Assembly (NCBI GenBank): GCA_018894105.1
Contig: CM032126.1
Location: forward strand, 11,869,001-11,933,000
Reading direction: 5' to 3'
DNA from: Jacaranda mimosifolia
Taxonomy: Eukaryota > Streptophyta > Magnoliopsida > Lamiales > Bignoniaceae
DNA length: 64,000 nt
In this document: one piece after another, positions 46,101 to 57,463 of the stretch
Layout: each line of letters begins with the position of its first letter
How positions within the stretch are numbered: the stretch's first letter is position 1
Made by a program: the position numbers and the translations under genes
Notes under the pieces: generated by a model
Seen by the model: only the letters and a program-made list of their open reading frames with translations
What the model was told of the DNA's origin: nothing
Databases searched by the model: none

Positions 46101-47119
46101 TATTATGTTTTAAAATCTAGAAAGATATATGCTATAATATAATCCACTCATAACTTGTTTTCAGTGACACTGCACTATAATTATATTAATTATGCACACA
46201 AATTTCTTTATTTTACTTCGTGATGCAAGAAAAGCAGTTTCTTTTAAAGCCATTGATACTATTTCAACATGTCTCTAGACTAGCAGTTAAATATGATGAT
46301 CAACACTGATAACTGGATTTACTGTTCCTTTTACTATTACAGTTAATTGGATCCAACTTGGCCTGGGTGCGCAAGAGACTTCAGTGGGTGGTAGTGAGCT
46401 TGCCGGTTGAACCCCAAGCCCATATGGTCAAATCCCCCCAGCACACAACAGAAGCCATTTGTGGCTAAGGCGCGGGTTCATAGGATTTTCTGAGAACCTA
46501 GGCTTGGGCACTATTTGATAAGGTCGCACCTTGCCTAGAGCGATAAAGGACTGTTATGGTAGGAGTCATAAGGTTGACTGGCTATAGCAAACACTGGTTC
46601 GATCATCGCATTTAACTGTTGCACCATTAAAAAGTGTTTACTAATATATTCTTATTTTACTACTGTATAACGCATGACTGTCTTTCATTATTTTTCTTGA
46701 ATGTTTATTACTGAGCATAATTTTGATCATGATATATTCTTGAACTCACATTGCACACACTTGGCATTCACTGAGTCCTTTACTCACACTCCATTTTCTT
46801 TTTCTCCTTCTGGCAGACTTAGATCCTAGCCCTGATGAGGATATTAAACCTATTTTTGGCGAGAATTAGAGTTGAAAGACTTCTAATGAGGAGTATTTTA
46901 GTTTCATTGTCATGTTAAGGAATTAGTTTTTGTTTTATTTTTCTTGTTTAATAAACTTCTAGACATTTCATGTTTTTTTTCTATGTTTGAGATTTATTTA
47001 GATTGCTAGGAATGTTTAGAGTTTATTAATGGGTATGATTTTGATTGGCGACTCTTGTTTTGGTGATTGAGTTTCATTCCTCAAGACAAGGCCTTATAGT
47101 TTGATTTGGGGGCATGACA
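46101..47119 (+). repeat. Chromovirus 5' LTR, 3' part only
   Basis: Aligns with 53,775-54,746 and ends GGGGGCATGACA before the PBS. Similarity with the partner begins at TATTATGTTTTAAAAT. Left of that lies Tat-3 protease sequence. Confidence 0.85.
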
Positions 47120-47122
47120 GAG

Positions 47123-47134
47123 TGGTATCATAAC
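47123..47134 (+). other. Chromovirus primer-binding site
   Basis: TGGTATCATAAC, three bases after the LTR end. It closely resembles the TGGTATCAGAGC site complementary to initiator tRNA-Met that chromoviruses use. Confidence 0.75.
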
Positions 47135-47139
47135 CTAGG

Positions 47140-47761
47140 TTTTAATTTAGGCTATGTCGGGATAAGATCTTTGAACTATGGAATATAGGCATAGAACTCT
47201 TAGGAATTGAAATGAGTATTTAGGTTTGAATACTAAAGTGATTGATTTTATGTCATCTGATATTGAGGATTATGCTAGATTTTATTAGGTTAGCTTGTTG
47301 ATACTATCAAACTCCTTCGGTACATGAAGATAGGATCCATGAAATACTATGATGCTAGGACTGAAAATGCTCTAGAATTTATTTGTTTTCTTCCATTAAG
47401 AATTGTGAATCCTTGACTACCTCATTCAAGACCCCTTATAATACTTTGATATTTTCTTTTACTGATCTAGAATTATTTTGTAAGACGATGTGTCAAAGCC
47501 CATGTAAGTATGTTAATCATTTAACTGCTTTACCCCGCACAATCAAGGTTAGAGGAAGTGAACGATACAACCCTACTTACAAGTGACCCTTTCCCAGAAG
47601 TTTAATATGCCTTTAAAGGATTACCCCAACCTAGTCGTACATTGACTTGAGGATGATACGGATCACCATGAAAGAGATCATCATAATATAATAAGAGATG
47701 TGAAGAGTTAGAACAACAGTTAGAAGTCTACAGATAAGAGTTAAATCATCAAAACAATAAG
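47140..47761 (+). pseudogene. Chromovirus gag remnant
   Basis: Only position and scattered phrases (for example NCESLTTSFKTPYNTL at 47,390-47,450) suggest gag; heavily decayed with many stops. It is interrupted near 47,762 by an insertion. Confidence 0.4.
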
Positions 47762-50030
47762 TGAAAGCAAGAGTAACATTAGAATCCATAAATCAAAACT
47801 TCATAAGCTTGAAAATAACTAAGCTACTCAAGCGTCCAAGGATCTATTCATGATATATATCTAAATTAGGATGACGAATTACCTCTTGTAGCTCAAAATA
47901 AGGAGAAGATCAACTATCTCTTTCAGATCCAGAAACTGTCTGGAATCAACACAGCGGAATGTCGGCAACCTTTGCCCTAGCTATACTGCTCCAAAAATCA
48001 CCAAATTAAATCTTAAACACCTCCACACAAGGGGAAGCTACTGTTAAAAAATTGGAGCAAAAATCCTTCTAGAACGCTCCAGAAAAATTCGCCAACTGGA
48101 AGCTGCTGCATGTGGATCTCCAAAACCAAGCAAGTCAAGTACCTTGGCTCTATTGATATGATCCACATACCAAACAATCTTCCAATTTTTCCTCACTAAA
48201 AGCTAGAGTTAGAAAGGAGAAAATGAGGTAGATGAGGCCAATTTTCAGGTTGGGAAGAAGAAGAAATGCAAAGCTTCAACACATGATGCAATACATGAAG
48301 AGAGAGAGAGAGAGAGAGATTTAGATTTTAGAGGAAATGCAAGAAACTAATTCTCACACTTTCAGCAATGTTATTTTTGAATTTTTCTTGCACTCTATAT
48401 CTATATATAAAGGGTGGAAGCTGTAATGCTAGTTGGCATCACACCTTTCTCAAGGTGACCGCCCAAGTGACATGCCAAGTTGGCAAAATTCAAATTCAAG
48501 TTTTCATGTGCATTTCAATTACATTTGGAATCTAATTCCAAATAAATTAAGATACTAATTTAAATGAACACTTCATTTAAATTTTTCCTCCAAAAAGTAT
48601 CCTTTCCATTAATTAAATTAAACACTTCAATGTAATTAATTAACCTTTGATTTAACTCTTAAATCAAACAAGCTTAATTAACTCTTAAGCTTAACATTAG
48701 TCAACTTAACTTTTTAAGTCAACTTGTCCAATTGATGGTCAACATGGTACCAAATAATTAACTCCTTAATTATTGGTCTAATTTAACTCTTTAAATTAGT
48801 TGATTAATTTAACACGTAAATTAATCAAACCAAAATTGATCGTTAAATCGAATTCTTGAAAATCTGTCACCAAAGGGGTGAATTTTCTAACACTTAGAAA
48901 ATTGCTCTACTAATTTTGGAATCTATTTGGCTTTTGTGTGTGACCTAATAGGTTCTACCATTCATTATACATGGGCTCACAACTCTTTGTGACTTTTGAA
49001 TATTTTATATTCATTTTAGTTTAAAACTCCTTTTAAACTAATCAACTCAATTCAATTAATCTTACTAATTGAAGTAAACAGAACCCAATCTCCATGGTTG
49101 ATGTCCAACCTTAAGCCCATGGAGCCCAACTAATTGGCCGAAATGAATATTCTGGCGAACCATCATAACTCTACGCATATCATGTAAATACGGTCCTTCC
49201 GTCTCCTATCTCCCAAAAGAGGCATAGGGCAAGATATTTGCCGGCTTCCTAATAGCTCGATACTATGTCTCTATTCTTAATGTTCGATTTCCTTGTATGA
49301 CTTCACCTTTGGAAAACTCATTTTCCAAATTGTCACACCACATTGTGCAAGGATTTCTTGGAATCAATCATTATAGAACACATAGGAGATGCACTCGCCC
49401 TTCACAAAAGTGAAGAGCCAGATTCCATCTTAGATCTCACAAGCCTCCATGCCAAGTAGCTCATACCCAACCTCAACCCAAAAGACCTGCTAAGTGGTCA
49501 AGGAAGAATCAAAGCATGAAGAACGGGCATAAGGTTATTATTGATCCTCAGGTCAGAGGACTAATAATATGCACTAGTGTAAGCAGGAGAATTAACCACT
49601 ATCGACTTGCTACTATGACTATCTAGCAAATTCTCCGGAAGGTCTTTAGGGCCCTTTTTTCTAACAAGCACCCACTAATGTGCACACATATCTCATATAG
49701 ACTGCTCATGGAACGAAGCAATATCTAACTCTTGAATTTATGAATTGTTAGTGCAAGTTTATTCTAATCTTAGATGCCCCATCTCATAAGATTCTACGAC
49801 TTGGAAGGTTTAAGATCACGACTATGTAAGACTTATTCCATGATCACCACCCAGTAAACTGGCCAAGTCCCGTAGTTATGTGTGATCTAAGGGCTTCATC
49901 CAAATGCAAGTGAAGTAATAAAGAGCATAAGATGAAGATAGCCATATAATTAGTATCATTTAATCAAGATTATTTTACAAGAAAATAGCTTTTACAAGGC
50001 CAATCTAATTTGGCTTGCCAGGTACTATTC
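47762..50030 (-). mobile_element. LTR-element fragment nested in the chromovirus
   Basis: Non-coding block of about 2.3 kb. Read on the minus strand, a likely LTR starts TGTTAGAAAAAAGGGCCC at 49,666 and runs to about 47,762. It is preceded by a short purine-biased AGTGGGTGC. A TATA-like TATATATAGATATAGAG is at about 48,400-48,415, followed by a CT-rich leader. That arrangement resembles a copia-type internal end plus 3' LTR. No partner LTR or target duplication was found, so the borders are approximate. A (GA)n tract lies at 48,299-48,319. Confidence 0.45.
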
Positions 50031-50040
50031 CAATAATAAG

Positions 50041-50280
50041 TTGAAAGAGCAATGTCATCGAGAACAAAATATGATTAAGATAGCTATAAGTGACCTTAGG
50101 GAAAACCAGCATTTGTTAGTTTGTTTTATCAATGTATTGGAGGAAGAGGATCCAAAAAGAAAATTTGAGAAAGAGCCTAATTGGGATAATAAAGAGGGCC
50201 TTGAGGAAGACTTTGAAGAAATGGATTCGAATGAGGATATTGAAGAGATAGAAGCAAATGAGGACAATGATAAAAATTAG
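50041..50280 (+). other. Short acidic open frame, unrecognised
   Basis: 80 codons, beginning with a mixed helix and ending in an acidic stretch (EEDFEEMDSNEDIEEIEANE). It lies between the nested LTR fragment and the protease/RT remnant. I do not recognise it. It could be a piece of the nested element or of chromovirus gag. Confidence 0.25.
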
Positions 50281-50479
50281 AATAGAAGAATTATCATCTA
50301 GAATTTGATAGGATATTTATTTTGAAATTTCTATTTATGTTATTTTAATAGATTAGGTTTTCTACTTAATAGTTACTTTGGCTTAAAATTTATATTTGGT
50401 AATAGTTAGTTTGTGTGAGCCTGGAAAACCAATAATTGAACTAACTAGGGAATGGAAGTCAACTAGAATGACTTTGATT

Positions 50480-51690
50480 TCAAGTCACTGAGAACGAGTA
50501 AGATAGGATGTCTAGCCTACCTGATCAATATATCTAAAGACAAGACTAAGATCGGTAAAGTCCTCATAGTCGCAACTTTTCCTAATATATTCCCTAAAAA
50601 TTAACTTCTCTACCCCTAATTGCGAAGTCCAATTTGCCATTGAAGTTTTTTTAGGGATAACCTCAATATCTAAGGCACAATATAGGATAGCACTAACAGA
50701 ACTTTAGTTACTTAAGGTACAATTGCAAGAGCTACTCGAAAGTGGGTATATTTGGTCGTTTGTCTGCTTGCAAAACCCCAATACTTTTCCTTTTATAAAG
50801 AAGAATGATGGGACTTTGAGGATATGTCTAGACTATTCAGACTTAAATAATGTTATGATTAAGAATAAATACCCCTTGCCAAAATAGAGGAACTTTTGAT
50901 CAATAACAAGGATCTCAGGTCTATTTCAAAATGGATATTAGATAAGGGTATTACCAACTAAAGATTAGAGAGAAATATATGTCTAAGGTGACACTAAACA
51001 CTCAGTATGATCATTTTGAGTTCATGGTAATGCCATTTGGATTGACTAATGCATTTGGCGCATTTATGGATTTAGCTCACTATGTGTTTAGGCCATATGT
51101 AAGTCCGATTGTGGTTGTTTTGTCAATAATACTATAGTATATTCAAAGAGCTAGAAAGAATACGAAGAACACTTGAAGATAGTATTACAAACACTTTGAG
51201 AACATAAACTTTACGTTAAGTTCAATAAGTATGAGTTTTGGCTTGATAAGGTAGCCTTTTTTGGCATATCATTTCTAAAGATGAGATCATGATTGATCCG
51301 TCCAAAATTGAAGCAATACTAGAATAGAAGAGGCCGAAAATGTTGATTGAGATGAGAAGTTTCTTAGTGTTGGTAGGCTACCATAGGAGGTTTGGAATTT
51401 CTCAAAAAATAGCAGCTCTGTTGTTTGGACTAACACAGAAAAAAGTGTCATTTAAATGGACAAAGAAATATGAGATAGTTCTCAAGAGCTTGAGAAAAGA
51501 TTTACATCAACACTAATATTGGCTCTACAATATGGTACTGAGAATTTGTGGTATAAACCGATGCTACTGAAGAAGACTTAGGATGTGTATTGACATAAAA
51601 TGATAAGACAATAGCTTATGCTTGAAGATGATTAGAACTATAGGATCAAACCTACCTTACTCATGACTTAGAGCTATATAGATGATAGAG
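50480..51690 (+). pseudogene. Chromovirus protease end / RT / RNase H
   Basis: From about 50,590: [47 protein letters not shown] and KNKYPLP are clear chromovirus RT landmarks. FVNNTIVYSKS (near 51,120) stands in place of the YxDD box, so the catalytic pair is lost. YEEHLKIVLQTL and YVKFNKYEFWLDKVAFFG follow. The RNase H part shows TDATEEDLGCVL near 51,557. Many stops. Confidence 0.8.
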
Positions 51691-52160
51691 AAGATACTTG
51701 GAATTCAATGTTGGGAATTTGGTACTTTTAAGGTATCACTCCAAAAAGAATTCGTAAGGATTAGCAGAGGAGAAAAGTTGAGCCCTTGGTATGTTGGCTT
51801 TCCAAACAAGTAGAGAGAATTAGAGCAGTAGCTTATCAAATACTTCTACCACCATACCTTACAAGGACACATAATGTCTTGCACGTGTCACAACTACGTA
51901 AGTATCAAGAAGATCCTTAGCAAATCACAAAATATAAGGATTTGCCACTTTAAGAAGACTTGACTTACAAAGAGCAACTAGTCCAAATCCTAGATTAAGA
52001 ATACAAAAGTTATGCACAAAAAAGTATCCTACTGGTAAAAATTCTATGGAGATGCCATAAGATAGAGAATGTGACTTGGGAAAATAGGGTGGTAATTAAA
52101 TATGGAAAAAATCACTTGAATGTCCTTGCAAATTCAAGTTAGGATTTGGGGACCAAATTC
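51690..52160 (+). pseudogene. Chromovirus integrase C-terminus with chromodomain
   Basis: FNVGNLVLLR at about 51,709 (the GPF/Y-region entry), then SQLRKYQEDP, DLTYKEQLVQILD and SILLVKILWRCHKIENVTWE (about 51,890-52,080). The last block is the plant chromodomain-like tail of Tekay-type integrases, which directs insertion by chromatin. The catalytic core that should precede it is absent. Confidence 0.8.
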
Positions 52161-52176
52161 TTTTAAGGGGGAGAGA

Positions 52177-54746
52177 TGTAGTGTCCCATATTTTCTTGTT
52201 TATAAGTCTTAATTAATTGAGACTAGTCAATTATTTAAGAAATAATTAAATCTTGTTTATTAGAATTAATTTTTTTTAATCAAAATTGATTAAAAAAAGA
52301 AAGAAAGAAATAATAAACTAGCAACCAAGTAGATAAGGATAAAATTTTCAGCACTTTTAGTCCTTGTAGAATAACTAATTTACTAAGTCTCCTTCTCCAC
52401 ATCACATTCAAAGCACTTTTTCCTTTCTACAATACACATCAAACCTTCAAATTTCCAATAAAATAATTTCCCTTAGAAAGTTCTCAACCCATGCCTCTCC
52501 ATTGAAAAAATCTCAAATGGTAGGGCAAGAAAAAGATTGCTAAGAAATCTCAATGCCATCGACTCTTGTTCTTCCTTCTTCGTAGGTATCATCCCATATT
52601 TAAATTATGATATAAACATAAGTTTTTGTTAAACTATATATCATATTATTTGTATTTTGCATGCATTTGATATTTGTGAAGTTTAATAGTTCATGTTGTT
52701 AGGTTTTGATTTTCAGATTCTAGGGTTAGAAGTTTTATATTAGTTCGTGGGTCAAATTGTGGTAATTTTATGTCAAAATTTGTTTGTATTGAACTAAATG
52801 TGTCCAAAATATATCTTCAAATTTTCAAGTTTAAATAAATTTTCTTGAATTTTATAAAAATCTGAATTTTATAATTGGTGAGTCTGGGCAGGTTCGGTTT
52901 AGAAATTTCTTTGCCTATCTAAATGATAGTATTTTGAAGTACTAAGTTTTACCAAGAAACTTTGATGTGTTAGTAACATTACTGGAAAGTTTTAGGAACT
53001 CAGGCCATGTAGTTATTGTTTTTAAATTTATCAAGTTTAACTACCTGAGTACATGCCAAGTTTGGATTATTTTTAATTTGATGGATTATTGCCATGATAA
53101 TAGAAGTGTTTTGACTTCTTTTCATTGTTTTTGCATAAACTTGAAATTGTTTAGAAATAGAATAAATAAAATATTAGAACCTTGTATCATTTATTTCAAT
53201 TATCGCACGTTATGAAAATTTGCTACTACGAAATTATGGCCTACTCTTAGAACAATTCTAATTTCAGAAACTTGTGGCTAAATTAATGATATGTCTCTAA
53301 TCTTTAATGCTACATGAGTATTATAAATTATTTCTAGTTTTTACGATAATATAAAAGTTACTCTTAGATGAGGATTATTTATTTCTTGAAATCTTTAAAG
53401 GTCAATTTCTAATTGGAAAGTTAAGTACTATATCGAGCCTACAAAATCTTTAAGTGGTGCTTGCAAGTTCATGATTATGTAATAAGTACTTTTGATGAGG
53501 ATAACAAGTATGGTTTCCATTAGGATTTGTTACATTAAAATTTAGGAAGAATTACTAATGTATTTAGGCCATTCTAGGCATTCGTCATAAAAGTGTTGTA
53601 CGGGTATTTTAGAATGGGTGTGAAAGTTTAAGCCTTTGTTGAAGTGTTTATTAGATGAAATTACTTTTATTATTATTATTATTACGTAATAGATTATTCA
53701 AGCTAGCCCTAAGAGATCATTGATTAGATGAATGTAGAGTATTGTGAGTGCTTAAAAAACCTATAAATATTATATAATATTATGTTTTAAAATTCATAAG
53801 GATATATGCTATAGTATAATCCACTCATAACTTGTTTTCCGTGACACTGCACTATAATTATATTCATTACGCACACGAATTTCTTTATTTTATTTTGTGA
53901 TGTAAGAAAAACAGTTTATTTTAAAGCCATTAATATTATTTCAGCATGTTTTTAAACTAACAGTTAAATACGATGATCAACACTAATGACTGAATTTATT
54001 GTTGCTGTTGTTATTACTGTTAGTTGGATCCAACTTGGCCTGGGTATATGAGAGACTTCACTGGGCGGCAGCAGGCTTGCTGGTTGAACCCCAAGCCCCT
54101 ATGGCCTAATCCCCTCAATGCACAACAGAAGCCGTTTGTGGCTGAGGCGCGAAGTCGTAGGATTTCCCGAGGACGTAAACTTGGGCACTGTTTGGTAAGG
54201 CCACACCTTACTTGGAGCAATAAGGGACTGCCATGATGAGAGTTATAAGGTTGTCTGGCTACAGCAAATACTGGTTCGATCATCGCATTTAACTGTTGCA
54301 CTATTAAAAAGTGTTTACTGATATATTCTTGTTTTACTACATACTGTATAACACATGACAATCTTTCACCGTTTTTCTTAAATGTTTATTACTGAGCATC
54401 ATTTTGCTCATGATATATTCTTGAACTCACATTGCACACACTTGGCATTTACTGAGTCCTTTACTCACACTTCATTTTCTTTATCTCCTCCTAGCAGACT
54501 TAGACCCTAGCCCCGTTGAGGATATTAAACTCATTTTTGGCGAAAATGAGTTGAAAGACTTCTAATGAGGAATTAACAGTATTTTAGTTTCATTGTCAAG
54601 TTTTTTCCCATGTTTGACATTTATTTGGACTACTAGGAATGTTTAGAGTTTATTAATGGATATGATTTTGATTGGCGACTCATTTTTTTGGGATTGAATT
54701 TCATGTCTCGAGACTAGGCTTTATGGTTTGATTTTGGGGCGTGACA
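52177..54746 (+). repeat. Chromovirus 3' LTR (2.57 kb)
   Basis: Begins TGTAGTGTCCCATATTT directly after the purine tract AAGGGGGAGAGA, and ends GGGGCGTGACA. The length is in the range of Tekay/Del LTRs. It contains a GC-richer block at 54,026-54,300 shared with the 5' copy, and a (TTA)n tract near 53,668. Confidence 0.85.
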
Positions 54747-54763
54747 GCTCATTAGCTCCTTAT

Positions 54764-54785
54764 TTATTTATTTATTTATTTTAAC
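54764..54785 (+). repeat. (TTTA)n microsatellite
   Basis: Five or so tandem TTTA units just outside the chromovirus 3' LTR. Confidence 0.8.
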
Positions 54786-54932
54786 CTTCTATTTATTTTT
54801 TACCTTTTTTCCCATAGAATCTTATTTTGTCATATGAGATGCCAAGGACAAATAGTTTATGACTCAAAAGACTTGGCTTGATATTGCCCTAGAAAAAAGA
54901 TGTTACGTTGATGCTGCTTCATGCTTGACTAA

Positions 54933-55318
54933 GAGGGTGTTTGGCTAAACCTATTTAAACATCTTATAAGCTTCTACATCTTATAAGATGTTTTTGGAGC
55001 TTATAAGATGTTAGATCTTATTTTTAAAATAAGTTGTTGAAGTGTTTGGATAAAATAAGATTTTAGAGCTTATAAGATGTTAATAATGGTAATTTTGTAA
55101 TTAAAATGGTTAAAAATGAAGGAGCTTGTTAAGATCTTAAAAATAAGTTGAGGTCTCCTTACTTTTTTTAAAAGAGCTTATAAGATCCTAACATTTTATT
55201 TTAGAATCTTATAAGCTCTTTTTTAAAAAAAATTACCAAACACTTTTTATCAACTTATAAGCTCTTAAACATCTTATAAAATGTTTTGAGGAGCTTATAA
55301 GCTCACCCAAACACCCTC
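54933..55318. mobile_element. PIF/Harbinger (Tourist-like) MITE
   Basis: 386 bp with terminal inverted repeats GAGGGTGTTTGG / CCAAACACCCTC and a 3-bp TAA duplication on both sides (54,930-54,932 and 55,319-55,321). The interior is full of GAGCTTATAAGATGTT motifs in both orientations, so the whole element can fold into a long hairpin. Non-coding. Confidence 0.85.
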
Positions 55319-55321
55319 TAA

Positions 55322-55934
55322 ACAGATCCCATGTGAGTAGAATATGGGAAGTTTGGAAAAATCACCTGATGACTGCTTAGTGGGGGCCCTATTATATGTA
55401 AAAGGCATCACAATTGTGGTGCTGTAATTGATTTGTTGCCCTTTCTTTGCCGAGCAGCAAACCAGAATTGCTAGTACAATTTTGTCGAATGGGCCATGAA
55501 ACTGGAGATATATAGACACACAATAACATGATCAAGAGATATGAGACGTAGGGTTAATTTGATTCACTATCAGTCAAATTGCTAACAATAATTATATTAA
55601 TAAGCACTTCAGCAATTCCTTGGTCACAATTACGAAAAAAGAAGTACTAAACAATCACATCATAATTAGCTTTAACCAAAGTCTATTCTTCATAAATCAC
55701 ACTTTGGGAGAAAAAGCAAAATAAAGCTTTTGTGAACAGTTCATATATATCTAACTTTAGACATCACGCAGCACATTATGACAATTAAGCACTCATTTGG
55801 TTCACAAGTTCTTTAACAAGTCACAATTCCACTACCTAAAAGATGGAACTCTACTTTACATGCTCAGTGCACCATGTTATATGCAGCACTCAGTGCTCTA
55901 ATTAAGACACAAGACAAATTGAGTAGTATTACGA
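55322..55934. other. Spacer downstream of the C2H2 gene
   Basis: Presumed 3' UTR and intergenic DNA of the minus-strand C2H2 gene. No other gene is supported; the 74-codon minus-strand frame (55,295-55,519) overlaps the MITE edge and looks fortuitous. Confidence 0.5.
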
Positions 55935-57005
55935 TCACACCGTGTAAACTATCACAAAGCAAGGAAGGACAGCCCTTGGATTGAAGACCAAAAGCTCATC
56001 CTCGAACCCTCCACTTCCCTCATGACCCACCAAAGCCAAAGAATCGAACCCTCCATCCTCCTTTTGATAAACTACTGGATCCAGGCCGCACCCGACCCGA
56101 CCGGCAATGACCCGGCAAACCATCAAGGCTCTCTTGACGTGCATGAAGCTGAACTCCTCCTCAAGGTCTTCCGGGATGGCCATGTGGGCCCTCCAGCTCG
56201 TGGGAAGGGTGGAGATTCCATCCATCTTCTGTGAGAATCCACTTCTGATGATCCCACAACCGCTGCAGTACTGCTGGCTGCATATGGTTGAATCCAGATC
56301 GCATATGAAAGTGGTGCAGTAAAATCTCAGCAACTCATTGCCATCAGCAATGCACCTCTCATCCCTAAGTAATGTCTTGATCTTAGTTGCTGCCCTTGAC
56401 TTGACACACTCTCTGTACTCCTCAAAACGAGAGACAATCTTGGGACTGTTGTGAATCTTGAGGATCCGATGGATGGTGGGGCTCCTCGCCTTGTCGGGCC
56501 AACCCATTTTGAATATGATCCGGACGATATTTTCACCATCAACGAGCTCAGAAACCGCATGCTTGGTGGACTGATGCTGTTCGAGAAGAGTCGAGGTGTG
56601 GAAGATCTCACCGCAGACGGAACATGGGTGGATATCAGCACGCGAAAAGACTGCATGGTGGGGTATACTGCTCGCGTCATCTGTTGGGGCGATGCACGGG
56701 TTCAAACGCAAGGACCGTGTGGAGGAAGATGGGGATGGGATAGAAGGTACTGGTTGGGAGATGGGCTTGGATGATGAGGAGGAGAAGAGGCCTTTGAGGA
56801 AAGAAAAGAAATTTGCTCTGGGCGGGAGTAGTTTCTTCTTAAATCGAGTGGAAGAGCCATGGCGGCGGCGGTGGTGGTTGTGGCGGTGGGAGGAGAAAGT
56901 GAGGCAACCAAGGTGGAAGAGAATAATAAGGATAAAGCGTGAGGAGAAGAAGTTGGAGAAGAATGAGCGGATGCTAAACATTGTAGCTTTGTTGGCAATT
57001 GGCAT
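55935..57005 (-). CDS. C2H2 zinc-finger protein with PARP-like C-terminal fold (plant-specific family), intact
   Basis: A single uninterrupted 356-residue reading frame, the longest in the window. The N-terminus (about 1-50) has a hydrophobic, Phe-rich stretch, then a His/Arg-rich run. A Ser/Pro-rich low-complexity part follows (about 60-110). One C2H2 finger follows (CSVCGEIFHT...HQSTKH, spacing C-x2-C-x12-H-x4-H, near residues 131-152). The C-terminal domain has the family blocks VRIIFKMGW, GNELLRFYCTTF, CSGCGIIRSGF, ALMVCRVIAGRVG and FNPRAVLPCFVIVY. In related Arabidopsis proteins (At2g29660 / At1g75710 group) this part is a PARP-like fold without proven catalysis. Length is normal for the group. 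A second Met at position 9 is an alternative start. A TATA-like TAATATATA lies 166 bp upstream. DNA- or protein-binding by the finger is inferred. Confidence 0.85.
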   Translation of the reverse strand: MPIANKATMFSIRSFFSNFFSSRFILIILFHLGCLTFSSHRHNHHRRRHGSSTRFKKKLLPPRANFFSFLKGLFSSSSSKPISQPVPSIPSPSSSTRSLRLNPCIAPTDDASSIPHHAVFSRADIHPCSVCGEIFHTSTLLEQHQSTKHAVSELVDGENIVRIIFKMGWPDKARSPTIHRILKIHNSPKIVSRFEEYRECVKSRAATKIKTLLRDERCIADGNELLRFYCTTFICDLDSTICSQQYCSGCGIIRSGFSQKMDGISTLPTSWRAHMAIPEDLEEEFSFMHVKRALMVCRVIAGRVGCGLDPVVYQKEDGGFDSLALVGHEGSGGFEDELLVFNPRAVLPCFVIVYTV

Positions 57006-57170
57006 GCATCAATATTGCGGAAGGAGTCAAGATTGGTTGATAGTGAATAATGGGAGGAGGACTGGACAGAGAGGAAAGTAGTTAGTACCAACGTAAAAAG
57101 GAAGATCTAGAGAGTGGGGACATGGAAGAATAAAGGTATTGTTGGGTGGAAGGCAACTTCAACTTCATCA

Positions 57171-57179
57171 TATATATTA
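57171..57179 (-). promoter_or_regulatory. Candidate TATA box of the C2H2 gene
   Basis: The minus strand reads TAATATATA here, about 165 bp upstream of the ATG. That would leave a 5' UTR of roughly 130 nt. Position and sequence are reasonable, but no transcript evidence is available. Confidence 0.45.
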
Positions 57180-57463
57180 ATCCATCTGTCTAATTCTACT
57201 ATAATCTCTCTCAATCCCTGATCTGGCTGGACATAAGCCATAATAATTGTGTAGCAACCTCTAAATCATTTTCCAGGGTTAATCAAACATTAAAGAATCA
57301 TTATAGTGCCTCCTTTTTTAGATAAGTAAAACCCAAAGGAAGAGCTGGCACTTATCAATCGTGTTGTCAAGGCCCTACTATTTAGTATGTAACGGGCCGG
57401 TACTGATGATCCGCCTATAAATTAATATAATCAACACTGTCAAAATTTCATTAATGCTGCTAA

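Larger units (their letters stand above)
46101..54746 (+). mobile_element. Ty3/gypsy chromovirus (Tekay/Del-like), 5' LTR truncated, degenerate
   Basis: Plus-strand element. The partial 5' LTR (46,101-47,119) matches the last 970 bp or so of the 3' LTR (52,177-54,746). A PBS of the TGGTATCA type follows (47,123-47,134). Degenerate gag, protease, RT, RNase H, an integrase C-terminus with chromodomain, and a purine tract (52,165-52,176) complete it. The integrase catalytic core is missing between RNase H and the C-terminus, and another LTR element is nested in its gag region. About 1.6 kb of the 5' LTR is gone. Confidence 0.85.

Noticed and set aside
54020..54361. 113-codon minus-strand frame in the chromovirus 3' LTR
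   Set aside because: The matching region of the 5' LTR copy is not open, and no domain is recognisable; treated as a GC-rich LTR block instead.
56022..57081. Plus-strand frames of 70-161 codons
   Set aside because: They lie antisense to the intact C2H2 gene and carry no recognisable domain; shadows of its codon bias.
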